Shown here one piece after another: positions 27,264 through 34,861 of a stretch of DNA of 64,000 nt. The position numbers and the translations under genes were made by a program. Each line of letters begins with the position of its first letter. Positions within the stretch are counted from its first letter, which is position 1. The notes below the pieces were generated by a model that made no database searches, had not been told where the DNA came from, and worked only from the letters and a program-made list of their open reading frames with translations. Source of the DNA: Anaerotardibacter muris (GTDB lineage Bacteria; Actinomycetota; Coriobacteriia; Coriobacteriales; Eggerthellaceae); the NCBI RefSeq assembly GCF_943192915.1, contig NZ_CALPCD010000005.1, positions 105,997 to 169,996 on the forward strand, read 5' to 3'.

Positions 27264-28517
27264 TTAGGCGTTTTCGGTAAGAACAGCCACAACACGCTGT
27301 AGCTCGTCTTCGTCCTTGAACTGGATCTCGATCTTATTCTTGCCTTGAACGGTCTTGACACGGACTGGCATCGCAAGAACTTTCGACATGCTGCGAGCAG
27401 CCTTCTTGAAGCTTGCTGGAGCAGGAACGCGCGTGGAAGGAGCATCTTTGCTCTTCTCGCGACCGGCCAACAACCGAGCGATAGCTTCGGTCTCGCGTAC
27501 GCTCAGCTTCTCTTCCATCAACTTGTTCGTAAGGGATTTACGACCTTCAACGGTGGGAACTGACAAGATCGCACGAGCATGACCTGCAGATATCTTCTCT
27601 TCGAACAACAGCTGCTGAGCTTCTTCGGGCAGGTCGAGCAAACGAAGCGCGTTCGCAATGGTCGAACGACCCTTGGAAACCGCCTGAGCAACTTCAGATT
27701 GCGTCATACCGCGACGTTCCATAAGACGCTTATAGCCATACGCCTCTTCGATGGGGTTCAGATCGGAACGTTGGATATTCTCGATCAAAGCAAGCTCGAG
27801 CGCTTCATCTTCGTCTGCCGTCCAAAAATGGACGGGGATCATTTCCATGCCAAGAGAGCGACATGCCTGCCAGCGACGTTCGCCCGCGATGATCTCATAT
27901 TGGTCTCCCATGCGACGGACGAGAATAGGATTGATCAAGCCGTTGCGCTGGATCGAGGCAGCAAGCTCTTCGATCTCTTCAGGCTTGAAATTGGTACGCG
28001 GCTGATTCGGATTCGGATGAACTTGGGCCAGTGGAACTTCTGCGACACTGCCCTTTTCGTCTTTTTGGGTCGTTTTTGCGCTAGAAGCCACAGGAGCCGT
28101 TTTAAGCGGTTCTGCCTGTTTTGACGAACTTGCACCTACCTTAGAAGCCGATTTGGCGTTAGAGGCGTTCTCAGAAGCCCGTTTTTTCGCGCCCGATTGG
28201 CTTGAAGCTATGGGAGCGGGACGCTTAGAAGACGATGGTTTCTTTGTAGAAGTCTTGGTGGTCTTAGCCGGGCGAGCTTCACGCTCGACAACCTTTGCGT
28301 GCTCGAGCGCGTCTTCAGAGATGTAGATGTCCGCCGCTTCCTTTTCAGCAACAGGAGCGTCGGCAACCTCGGCTGGAGCTTCAACTACTTCTTCAACGAT
28401 CTCTTCAACAGCTGCAGGTTTCTTTTCCTGCTTTGGTGTTTCGCTCTTTGAATAACTTGGAGCGTCGTTGAAGAGCGCTCCGAGTCCTTTGCCTAAACCA
28501 CTTTTCTGTTTAGCCAC
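27264..28517 (-). CDS. parB: Chromosome partitioning protein ParB
   Basis: 417 residues. The N-terminus KSGLGKGLGALF is typical; about 100 low-complexity residues (Pro/Ala/Lys/Ser) follow. Then the CTPase/parS module: VPLAQVHPNPNQPRTNF, the GERRWQACRSLG motif that binds CTP, LIENIQRSDLNPIEEA, and an HTH around MTQSEVAQAVSKGRSTIANALRLL. The C-terminal dimer domain ends IEIQFKDEDELQRVVAVL. Overlaps parA by 8 bases. Binds the parS sites in this window. Confidence 0.96.
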   Translation of the reverse strand: MAKQKSGLGKGLGALFNDAPSYSKSETPKQEKKPAAVEEIVEEVVEAPAEVADAPVAEKEAADIYISEDALEHAKVVEREARPAKTTKTSTKKPSSSKRPAPIASSQSGAKKRASENASNAKSASKVGASSSKQAEPLKTAPVASSAKTTQKDEKGSVAEVPLAQVHPNPNQPRTNFKPEEIEELAASIQRNGLINPILVRRMGDQYEIIAGERRWQACRSLGMEMIPVHFWTADEDEALELALIENIQRSDLNPIEEAYGYKRLMERRGMTQSEVAQAVSKGRSTIANALRLLDLPEEAQQLLFEEKISAGHARAILSVPTVEGRKSLTNKLMEEKLSVRETEAIARLLAGREKSKDAPSTRVPAPASFKKAARSMSKVLAMPVRVKTVQGKNKIEIQFKDEDELQRVVAVLTENA

Positions 28518-29583
28518 GTTTGATCACCTCTTGTGCCAGCTCGTTATATGCCTCGGTACCCTTGTTCTCAGGAGCATAATCGAGGATCGGCTGACCATAG
28601 CTTGGAGCTTCAGATAGTTTTACAGTACGGGGAATGACCGTCTCGAAGACCGTGTCGCCGAAGAACGAACGAACTTCGTCCACGACCTGTTTAGAAAGGT
28701 TCGTGCGTGCATCGTACATGGTAAGCACGATTCCGTAGATATCAAGGCTTGGATTGAGCACGCTTTTGACACGTTTCATCGAATCAAGAAGTTTTGTCAC
28801 ACCTTCAAGTGCGTAGAATTCGCACTGGATAGGAATGAGCAACTTATCAGCAGCCACCAACGCATTGATAGTGAGCAAGCCAAGCGAAGGCGGGCAGTCT
28901 ATAAGGATATAGTCATAGCGACCACGGAGCGTACCGAGCGCATTCTTCAAGCGGTTTTCGCGAGCCATCTCGTTCACGAGCTCGACTTCTGCACCCGCCA
29001 AGCTGATGGTAGAGGGGAGAACGTCCACACCTTTACCAACCTCGGCTAGGATCACATCCTCTATCGGGGTCTCCCCCAACAGTACGTTATACACACACTG
29101 ATCAATATCGCGCTTGTCGATGCCATACCCGCTCGTTGCATTGCCCTGGGGGTCAAGATCGACGAGCAAGACCTCTTTACCAGCTGCACCAAGAGCAGCA
29201 GCCAAGTTCACTGCCGTAGTGGATTTTCCCACGCCGCCCTTTTGATTGATGATCGCTAAGATCTTAGTCTGGCCGATGATATGAGAGACAGGTCCCTTAT
29301 CGCGAAATGCCACATACGAAGCCTTCGCAGGCTCGATAGGCTCTTCAGCGTAAACCTCTTCTTCTACGTGAACAGGAGCGGGGGCATCACCACTCGCCTT
29401 GATATAGACCGCAGCTTCCTCAGCACCTGAAGACGCGTGAACATCTCGCTCGACAACCTGAGCGGCTTCGTTCACTTCATCATAACGTTGGGTTGGGGAG
29501 TTAGCGGTACGCGATTCCTGCTGTTCGTTAGGGCGAGTCGGTGCTGGTTTTGAGTTGCGTTTAAGACTGTCGAATAATCCCAC
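28510..29583 (-). CDS. parA: Chromosome partitioning ATPase ParA (Soj), with an N-terminal extension
   Basis: 357 residues from the GTG at 29583 (AAAGGAGCG upstream). The deviant Walker A KGGVGKSTTA (about residues 110-119) and Walker B region DLDPQGNAT, DYILIDCPPSLG identify ParA. About 100 residues precede the ATPase: MGLFDSLKRN, then an acidic low-complexity segment. Most ParA proteins start within a few residues of the ATPase core, so this tail is unusual. It moves ParB-bound origins. Confidence 0.95.
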   Translation of the reverse strand: MGLFDSLKRNSKPAPTRPNEQQESRTANSPTQRYDEVNEAAQVVERDVHASSGAEEAAVYIKASGDAPAPVHVEEEVYAEEPIEPAKASYVAFRDKGPVSHIIGQTKILAIINQKGGVGKSTTAVNLAAALGAAGKEVLLVDLDPQGNATSGYGIDKRDIDQCVYNVLLGETPIEDVILAEVGKGVDVLPSTISLAGAEVELVNEMARENRLKNALGTLRGRYDYILIDCPPSLGLLTINALVAADKLLIPIQCEFYALEGVTKLLDSMKRVKSVLNPSLDIYGIVLTMYDARTNLSKQVVDEVRSFFGDTVFETVIPRTVKLSEAPSYGQPILDYAPENKGTEAYNELAQEVIKRG

Positions 29584-29628
29584 GAACGCTCCTTTCATGA
29601 ATTATCACTAAAAAGTATACCGATAAAC

Positions 29629-29644
29629 TGTTTCACGTGAAACA
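29629..29644. promoter_or_regulatory. parS centromere site 1
   Basis: TGTTTCACGTGAAACA, perfect consensus, in the gap between rsmG and parA, about 46 bases before the parA start. Confidence 0.95.
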
Positions 29645-29668
29645 AGATATCGAGGAAATGTAGAAGCG

Positions 29669-30352
29669 TTACGCCTTATACGGTCGCTTTTGAGCCATAC
29701 CGGGTCGGCGGGGGAGTTTTACCGTGGGCTCAGCCACTTTTTCGAGCACGAAGATGCTTCGGGGAGTCGTGCCATCAGAGAGCGTTTCCGAGCGTGTTGA
29801 AACGAGCTTCATACCAAGCTTCTCTTCGAGCTGAGCAGCCTGAGCAAGCTCTGCATCATCGACTTGGGCCTTGTAGCAAATAAACTGACCGCCCAACTGA
29901 AGCAGAGGGGCAGCAAGCTCGAGCAGCGAAGGAAGCGAAGAAAGTGCTCGTGCGGTAAGGACCGCGAACGATTCGGGCTGGTCCAATGCCAGTTCCTCAG
30001 CGCGGCCCGTAAAGGTATGTACCTGATCCTGAAGACCAAGCTGCTCGATGATACGATCGAGCGCCTGCGTCTTCTTCGCTACGGAATCAACCAATACGGT
30101 CTGACGACCAGACATGATAGCAAGGGGAAGACCAGGAAAGCCACCTCCAGTACCAAGGTCTCCATAACGGCCTGCAGGTGCGCTGAGCAACTCAGGCAGA
30201 CCTAAGAGCGAGTCTTCGATATGGAGCAGCTGTCCCTGCTCCCAATCAGTGATGCGCGTCAGATTCGATCGTTGATTCTCTTCAAGAACGAGCTGCAAAT
30301 GAAGATCGAGCAACTCTTGTTGCTCGATCGTAGGTGCGGGATTCATTCCCAT
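29669..30352 (-). CDS. rsmG: 16S rRNA (guanine527-N7)-methyltransferase RsmG
   Basis: 227 residues. SAM-binding YGDLGTGGGFPGLPLAI, LVDSVAKKTQALDRI and TARALSSLPSLLELAAPLL follow the GidB/RsmG pattern. Modifies G527 in the 530 loop of 16S rRNA; loss gives low-level streptomycin resistance in many species. ATG at 30352 with AAGGA upstream. Its usual position beside parA. Confidence 0.95.
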   Translation of the reverse strand: MGMNPAPTIEQQELLDLHLQLVLEENQRSNLTRITDWEQGQLLHIEDSLLGLPELLSAPAGRYGDLGTGGGFPGLPLAIMSGRQTVLVDSVAKKTQALDRIIEQLGLQDQVHTFTGRAEELALDQPESFAVLTARALSSLPSLLELAAPLLQLGGQFICYKAQVDDAELAQAAQLEEKLGMKLVSTRSETLSDGTTPRSIFVLEKVAEPTVKLPRRPGMAQKRPYKA

Positions 30353-30364
30353 GATGTTCCTTGA

Positions 30365-30380
30365 TGTTTCACGTGAAACA
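30365..30380. promoter_or_regulatory. parS centromere site 2
   Basis: TGTTTCACGTGAAACA, perfect consensus, in the 35-base gap between jag and rsmG. Confidence 0.95.
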
Positions 30381-30387
30381 CGAAGTA

Positions 30388-30951
30388 CTAGCGCGGTGTG
30401 ACAACAACGCGTCGACCACGACCTTCGCCCTCAGAATGTGTATCAACACTCGAATTATCACGTAGGGTGATATGGATGATACGGCGTTCATAAGGGGTCA
30501 TGGGGCGCAGCTTGATCTCGCGATCTTGGGAAATAGCGCGATGAGCAGCATTCTCTGCGATCTCTTCCAGTTTCTGGCGCTGACGGCTCTTATAGCCTTC
30601 AACATCCACCACGATAGGATAGCGGAAACCGATAGTGCGCGAAGTGATAACAGAGATGAGGAACTGCAAAGATTCGAGCGTGCGACCGTGACGGCCAATG
30701 AGCACCGCCAGATCGTCACCAGTGATATCAAGGATCAGCTCACCTTCATCGCCTTCATATTCATCAATAGTGACCTGACCCACATTGAAGTATTTCAAGA
30801 TGTCCTTCAGTGCAGCAATTGCTGTGTCAGCGACCTGATCGAGTTCTGCATCAGTAAGCGTAGAAGCTTCGGACGCTCCTGTGTCTTCGATGATCTCTTC
30901 TTCTACTTCGACCGTTTCGAACTCTTCGTTCTCATTCATTTCTTCAGTCAT
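30388..30951 (-). CDS. jag: Jag/KhpB-family RNA-binding protein
   Basis: 187 residues from the ATG at 30951 (AAGGAG upstream). An acidic N-terminus of about 35 residues, then a KH domain (VGQVTIDEYEGDEGELILDITGDDLAVLIGRHGRTLESLQ with GxxG-like IGRHG) and an R3H domain (RRIIHITLRD..VDTHSEGEGRGRRVVV). The Jag-N domain found in Bacillus is absent. Cytoplasmic RNA binding linked to envelope protein expression. Confidence 0.92.
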   Translation of the reverse strand: MTEEMNENEEFETVEVEEEIIEDTGASEASTLTDAELDQVADTAIAALKDILKYFNVGQVTIDEYEGDEGELILDITGDDLAVLIGRHGRTLESLQFLISVITSRTIGFRYPIVVDVEGYKSRQRQKLEEIAENAAHRAISQDREIKLRPMTPYERRIIHITLRDNSSVDTHSEGEGRGRRVVVTPR

Positions 30952-30996
30952 GATTCTCCTTATATTCAAATCTCCCTAAAGAGGGAGGAGCCCGCA

Positions 30997-31025
30997 TAAA
31001 AATGGACAACGACCTAGCGTTGTCC
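30997..31025 (-). terminator. Terminator between yidC and jag
   Basis: Minus-strand stem GGACAACG/CGTTGTCC followed by ATTTTTAT, within the 85-base gap after yidC. A second hairpin CTCCCT/AGGGAG (30972-30987) lies in the leader of jag. Would limit read-through from the rpmH-yidC unit. Confidence 0.7.
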
Positions 31026-31036
31026 ACTCACTTCAG

Positions 31037-31810
31037 TTATTTAGACTTCTTGGTAGGACGAGGCTTCTTGACCTTACGCGTAACATCCACCTGTACTGGC
31101 TTGACGTCAACTTCGGCAGCTTCAAGCTCACGATCCTTGCGGCGAAGAACGCTGAGCGTGATCTGCTGCTGTGCAACTGCGAAGACCGAAGACGTTGCCC
31201 AGAACAAGAGAACGCCAGCAGGGGAGCCCCAGCCGATCCATAACATCATCAATGTCATGATGACCATCATGAACAGCTGCTGATTCTTCTGCGGATTATT
31301 CGTGCCGACCTGCTGTAATAAGGTTGGTAAGAAAGTTGCACCAGCAAAGATGATCAACAAGATGCCATAGGGGAGAAAAGCACCGAAGCCCGCTTCCCAT
31401 GCATTCGAAGGCGAAGCAACGAGGTTCGGCAAGATATTGTAGAACGTATAATCAGAACCGCCAGTACGGTTATTCATGTCATAAAGAACCTGGAACAGCG
31501 CGATGAAGATAGGCATCTGCAGGATCATGGGCAAGCAACCAGCCAGTGGGTTGAACCCTGATTCAGCGTAGAGCTTCTGCATCTCTGCTGATTGGCGTTG
31601 CTTATCGTCAGCATACTTGGTCTGGATCTCTTGCATGAGCGGGCTGAACTTCTGCATCTGGAAGGTCGATTTGATCTGCTTCTGCATGAGCGGGAACAGA
31701 ACCAAACGGAAGATCAGCGTAACGATGACGATAGCAAGGCCCCAGTCATGCACGAAGTTGTAGAAGAAATCGATGCAGACGAATATCGCATCTTTGAACG
31801 CGTCCCACAT
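31037..31810 (-). CDS. yidC: Membrane protein insertase YidC/Oxa1
   Basis: 257 residues, short Gram-positive form. Helices at about 22-42, 95-115, 140-165, 180-205. FPLMQKQIKSTFQMQKFSPLMQEIQTKYADDKQ, with the conserved Arg in the groove (LIFRLVLFPL), and GCLPMILQMPIFIALFQVLY identify the family. A basic C-terminus (KVKKPRPTKKSK) would contact ribosomes. It has no lipoprotein signal; the first helix starts near residue 20. Confidence 0.94.
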   Translation of the reverse strand: MWDAFKDAIFVCIDFFYNFVHDWGLAIVIVTLIFRLVLFPLMQKQIKSTFQMQKFSPLMQEIQTKYADDKQRQSAEMQKLYAESGFNPLAGCLPMILQMPIFIALFQVLYDMNNRTGGSDYTFYNILPNLVASPSNAWEAGFGAFLPYGILLIIFAGATFLPTLLQQVGTNNPQKNQQLFMMVIMTLMMLWIGWGSPAGVLLFWATSSVFAVAQQQITLSVLRRKDRELEAAEVDVKPVQVDVTRKVKKPRPTKKSK

Positions 31811-31824
31811 TTACGTGATTCCTC

Positions 31825-32112
31825 TCAATCCTTCTTACCCGGTCTGAACGAGAATGTTTCAGGAACGGGATCATATCCATAGTCGCCGCCAGGATGACAT
31901 CTTGCTATGCGCCGTATGCTGAGATAGGCACCTTTGATAAATCCAAAACGTTTGAGTGCAATAATACTATATTCCGAACAGGTCGGTGTGAAGCGACATG
32001 ACGGAGGGAGTATCGGTGAAAGGGCAAACCGATAGAACTTGATACAGAGCACAGCAAGCTTGGTCGGAAGCGATCTGATACCTGCTAACAACTGTTTCAA
32101 GAAGCGCTTCAT
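31825..32112 (-). CDS. yidD: Membrane protein insertion efficiency factor YidD
   Basis: 95 residues. The family core is clear: [60 protein letters not shown], with three conserved Cys. Peripheral membrane protein working with YidC. Lies 12 bases after rnpA and 14 before yidC. Confidence 0.95.
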   Translation of the reverse strand: MKRFLKQLLAGIRSLPTKLAVLCIKFYRFALSPILPPSCRFTPTCSEYSIIALKRFGFIKGAYLSIRRIARCHPGGDYGYDPVPETFSFRPGKKD

Positions 32113-32124
32113 CAGGCATTACTC

Positions 32125-32475
32125 TCATGATCGAAGCGGCTCTGCAGCATTACGAGTTATCGATATGATGGCTCGCTGACCTTCGGAGAGCTGCTTTTGA
32201 TAAGGAATGTTCAACACGCTTCGCTTCGCTAGGAAGATGATGTCGAGCCCAGACCATGGCCCTTGAAGCTCAGAACAAAGCGCTCTCATCCTACGCTTCG
32301 CCGCATTGCGCCACACTGCATTCCCGTTCTTTTTACCTGCTATAAAAGCAACACGACCTGATGGGCCGTGTTCTTGTGTCTTCAGTACGATGAGCGTCAT
32401 GCCTGAAACGCTATAACGCTTACCGTGTGAGAAGACAGTTGAAATATCAGTGTTTGACTTAATGGTCTTACGCAC
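32125..32475 (-). CDS. rnpA: Ribonuclease P protein component
   Basis: 116 residues from a GTG at 32475. The RNase P protein signature appears as VAFIAGKKNGNAVWRNAAKRRMRAL (the RNR motif is NAAKRRMR) with preceding SVSGMTLIVLK. Binds RNase P RNA to process tRNA 5' ends. No strong ribosome site precedes the GTG; translation is likely coupled to rpmH, about 20 bases upstream. Confidence 0.93.
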   Translation of the reverse strand: MRKTIKSNTDISTVFSHGKRYSVSGMTLIVLKTQEHGPSGRVAFIAGKKNGNAVWRNAAKRRMRALCSELQGPWSGLDIIFLAKRSVLNIPYQKQLSEGQRAIISITRNAAEPLRS

Positions 32476-32495
32476 AAGTCCGATAGAACGGCGTT

Positions 32496-32630
32496 TTACA
32501 CACAGAGACGCTTGCGGCCCTTAGCACGACGAGCAGAAAGAACTGCACGACCACCCTTAGTGGACATACGAGCACGGAAGCCATGGGTCTTTGCACGTTT
32601 ACGATTATTTGGTTGATAGGTACGTTTCAT
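32496..32630 (-). CDS. rpmH: 50S ribosomal protein L34
   Basis: 44 residues, [18 protein letters not shown]..., the universal L34 sequence, with the C-terminal variation RKRLCV. AAAGGACAG precedes the ATG. First gene of the rpmH-rnpA-yidD-yidC transcript. Confidence 0.98.
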   Translation of the reverse strand: MKRTYQPNNRKRAKTHGFRARMSTKGGRAVLSARRAKGRKRLCV

Positions 32631-32663
32631 TACCTGTCCTTTCAGTTTTAGAATAGCCCTAAA

Positions 32664-32692
32664 ATTGTAGGAACAGTTTCTCTGAAAGTCAA
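32664..32692 (-). promoter_or_regulatory. Promoter of rpmH operon
   Basis: Minus strand TTGACT (32692-32687) and TACAAT (32669-32664) with a 17-base spacer, about 35 bases before the rpmH start. A near-consensus sigma-70 promoter. Confidence 0.75.
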
Positions 32693-32702
32693 TAAACCTA
32701 TC

Positions 32703-33215
32703 CTATGAACGGCTTAGAACATTTACTTCAGCGACCTCGAGAATGTGACCTTGCATCGCCCAGTGGAGCTGATTGATGAAATATCCTTCAGAAAGATCGA
32801 GGTCGGTATCAAGTGCGAAGACGCGAAGCGTATAGGTGTGGTCCATATCGGGAGGACACGGACCTTCATAGGCCTGTGCAACAGTAAGATCGTTGTCGAC
32901 AGCCTCAAGATCATGGAACAAGCTGTTAAAACCTTGGCGCCATTCAGGCTGTGGGTTTTGACTCGCATTCTCAGGAATGAGCGTGGTATCAGGACTGATG
33001 CCACACATGAGCCAGTGGATCCAAGTGAAGCCACAAACAGGCGTTGAATCATAGTCGATGAACATAAGGGCAAGGCTCTGCGTACCTTCTGGAACCTCTT
33101 CAATAGTGATGGGGAAGGAGCAGATGGCATGACCATATTTTTGTTCGCTTGCCGGAGCATACTTGCCATATTTGTCGGGAAGGAAGCCGTTTTCGACAGG
33201 GATAGAGATCTTCAT
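32703..33215 (-). CDS. YbhB/YbcL (PEBP, Raf-kinase-inhibitor-like) family protein
   Basis: 170 residues from the ATG at 33215 (AAAGG upstream). PEBP core: ALMFIDYDSTPVCGFTWIHWLMCGI (ligand pocket), then the YEGPCPPDMDHTYTLRVFALD motif with the PP-x-x-x-H turn. Phosphatidylethanolamine-binding fold; function in bacteria is unclear. Inserted between rpmH and the origin region, where most bacteria have dnaA directly. Confidence 0.9.
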   Translation of the reverse strand: MKISIPVENGFLPDKYGKYAPASEQKYGHAICSFPITIEEVPEGTQSLALMFIDYDSTPVCGFTWIHWLMCGISPDTTLIPENASQNPQPEWRQGFNSLFHDLEAVDNDLTVAQAYEGPCPPDMDHTYTLRVFALDTDLDLSEGYFINQLHWAMQGHILEVAEVNVLSRS

Positions 33216-33224
33216 GATGAGCAC

Positions 33225-33897
33225 CTTTGAACAGTACAGCTGCCTTGAATCGAGCAGCTAATATTTTTTCGCTCTCACCATAATAAATGATGATTTTTAA
33301 AAAGTTTTCAACATTACCATTTTGTATAAATGTTGAAAAAGTTGAAAAGTCAATAAATCATATATGAATGAGTGTTGAATTCTTAAAACCTGCTGTTTTG
33401 TCAAGAACTTTTCTTCGATCGAAGCGGTCTGATCTTATGCTTCCTTAATTTGATCAATTCCTTAGAAAATAGTATCTGAACTGGTATTATACAATCATAT
33501 TGAAATAATCGATGAAGAAACATGACCGTTCATGAAGCCCGTCATTATGTTGGCTGACGTGCAGTTTTCATCTTTAGTAGAAGTGGCTTCAAAAAGACCG
33601 ATCCATTTGAATTACTGATGAGTTTTCCATATTAATGCGCGGTTCTCTACGATCTTGTATTCATTTTTCATCATCATTTTTCATGTTTTTCAACATTTTT
33701 CGCATAAAAGGTTGAAAAAGCGAAATCTATATATGAATAATTCAACAATTTTGTGAAAACTAGTGGAAAAGTAAAGAAAAGTTACTTGAATATCTTACCG
33801 ATAAAGTGAGATTTGCTCATAATTTGACTATCAACAACGTAGTATTATGTGAAAACTTATGAAAACAAGGGGAATCAGGTAAGGAACTGCCCTAACG
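33225..33897. other. Putative replication origin, left intergenic region
   Basis: About 670 A+T-rich bases without a gene. TTTTCAACA-type 9-mers occur at 33305-33313 (+), 33331-33339 (-), 33340-33348 (-, one change), 33687-33695 (+), 33710-33718 (-, one change), and CTATCAACA at 33828-33836. These differ by one or two bases from the TTATCCACA DnaA box. Arms at 33301-33315 and 33329-33343 form a dyad. Gene strand switches across this region as expected at oriC. Confidence 0.75.
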
Positions 33898-34761
33898 ATG
33901 GATCGCTCACAAGAACAATCGAATGAAGGTCTGCCTCTTTCTTCTTATCCAAGCGATACTACCGCTCACCCTCGAGTGACCAATGGTGGGTTGAACCCTT
34001 CAGGTCTAGCTGGTTCTTCATCTGTTGAAGGTGCGATTGATCAAAAGGATTTCAACTACGACCATATAGAATCAATCGCAGTAGTAGCCATCTATGATAC
34101 CTTGCAGAGCACTCCGCAGATCGTACAGATTCCAGGTGGTCCTACTCATCAATTCATCGAAGACATTGCTTCTATCACCTATAAAGAAGCTCAGCAGCGT
34201 GGTGGTCTGATCCCTTATACGGTCATTCGTGAAGTTGCCGAGAATTTCATCCATGCGAACTTCAATGAACCAGTCGTTTCTATCTTTGATAAAGGGAATA
34301 CGATCCGTTTTGCGGATCAAGGTCCTGGGATCAAAGATAAAGAACGAGCTCAAGAGCCAGGTTTTACTTCCGCAAGTGAGCCGATGAAGAAATATATTCG
34401 TGGTGTTGGCTCAGGTCTTCCTCTTGTGAAAGAAATCTTGGGATTCTCTCACGGTACCATCAAGATCGAGGACAATATCAATCATGGATCAGTGGTCACT
34501 ATCAGTCTCTTACGTGATCTTGATGCTCAAAAAGACCCGCAGAGTGATATCCCATCTCTTACAGAAAATGATAAAGCTATCCTTCGAGCACTCTTACCTC
34601 ATGAATTGTTAGGGGTAACTGAAATGGTCAACCTTACAGCCATCCCTCAATCGACCATCCATAAGTCTTTCAGCAAGCTTGAAACAGCTGGTATCTTAGA
34701 AAAAGTTAATAAGAAACGCCAGCTCACAGCCAAAGGAACTCAAGTCGCTCTTTCTCTCTAA
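33898..34761 (+). CDS. GHKL-type ATPase fused to a winged-helix DNA-binding domain, beside dnaA
   Basis: 287 residues. Disordered first 50; then a HATPase_c (GHKL) fold: N-box REVAENFIHAN (Glu112, Asn116), G1 FADQGPGI (Asp140), G2 RGVGSGLPLVKEI (170-180) and G3 HGTIKI (185-190). No histidine phosphorylation site, no sensor or receiver. The last 65 residues form a helix-turn-helix (ENDKAILRALLPHELLGV.. IPQSTIHKSFSKLETAGILEK..). Sits 100 bases upstream of dnaA on the same strand, with two DnaA-like boxes between. Role unknown; regulation of dnaA or of initiation is inference. Confidence 0.8.
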   Translation: MDRSQEQSNEGLPLSSYPSDTTAHPRVTNGGLNPSGLAGSSSVEGAIDQKDFNYDHIESIAVVAIYDTLQSTPQIVQIPGGPTHQFIEDIASITYKEAQQRGGLIPYTVIREVAENFIHANFNEPVVSIFDKGNTIRFADQGPGIKDKERAQEPGFTSASEPMKKYIRGVGSGLPLVKEILGFSHGTIKIEDNINHGSVVTISLLRDLDAQKDPQSDIPSLTENDKAILRALLPHELLGVTEMVNLTAIPQSTIHKSFSKLETAGILEKVNKKRQLTAKGTQVALSL

Positions 34762-34778
34762 CTAAGAAATCACCTACT

Positions 34779-34806
34779 TTTTCCACATTCTGGTCTTTTT
34801 TCCACA
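34779..34806. promoter_or_regulatory. Two DnaA-box-like sites before dnaA
   Basis: TTTTCCACA occurs at 34779-34787 and 34798-34806 in the same orientation, 19 bases apart, each one base from TTATCCACA. Lies in the 100-base gap before dnaA, so DnaA could repress its own gene here. Confidence 0.65.
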
Positions 34807-34861
34807 ATAACTTGCTAATATGGAAACTCGTCTCTTCTAAACGAGTGAAAGCAGGTGAGAA

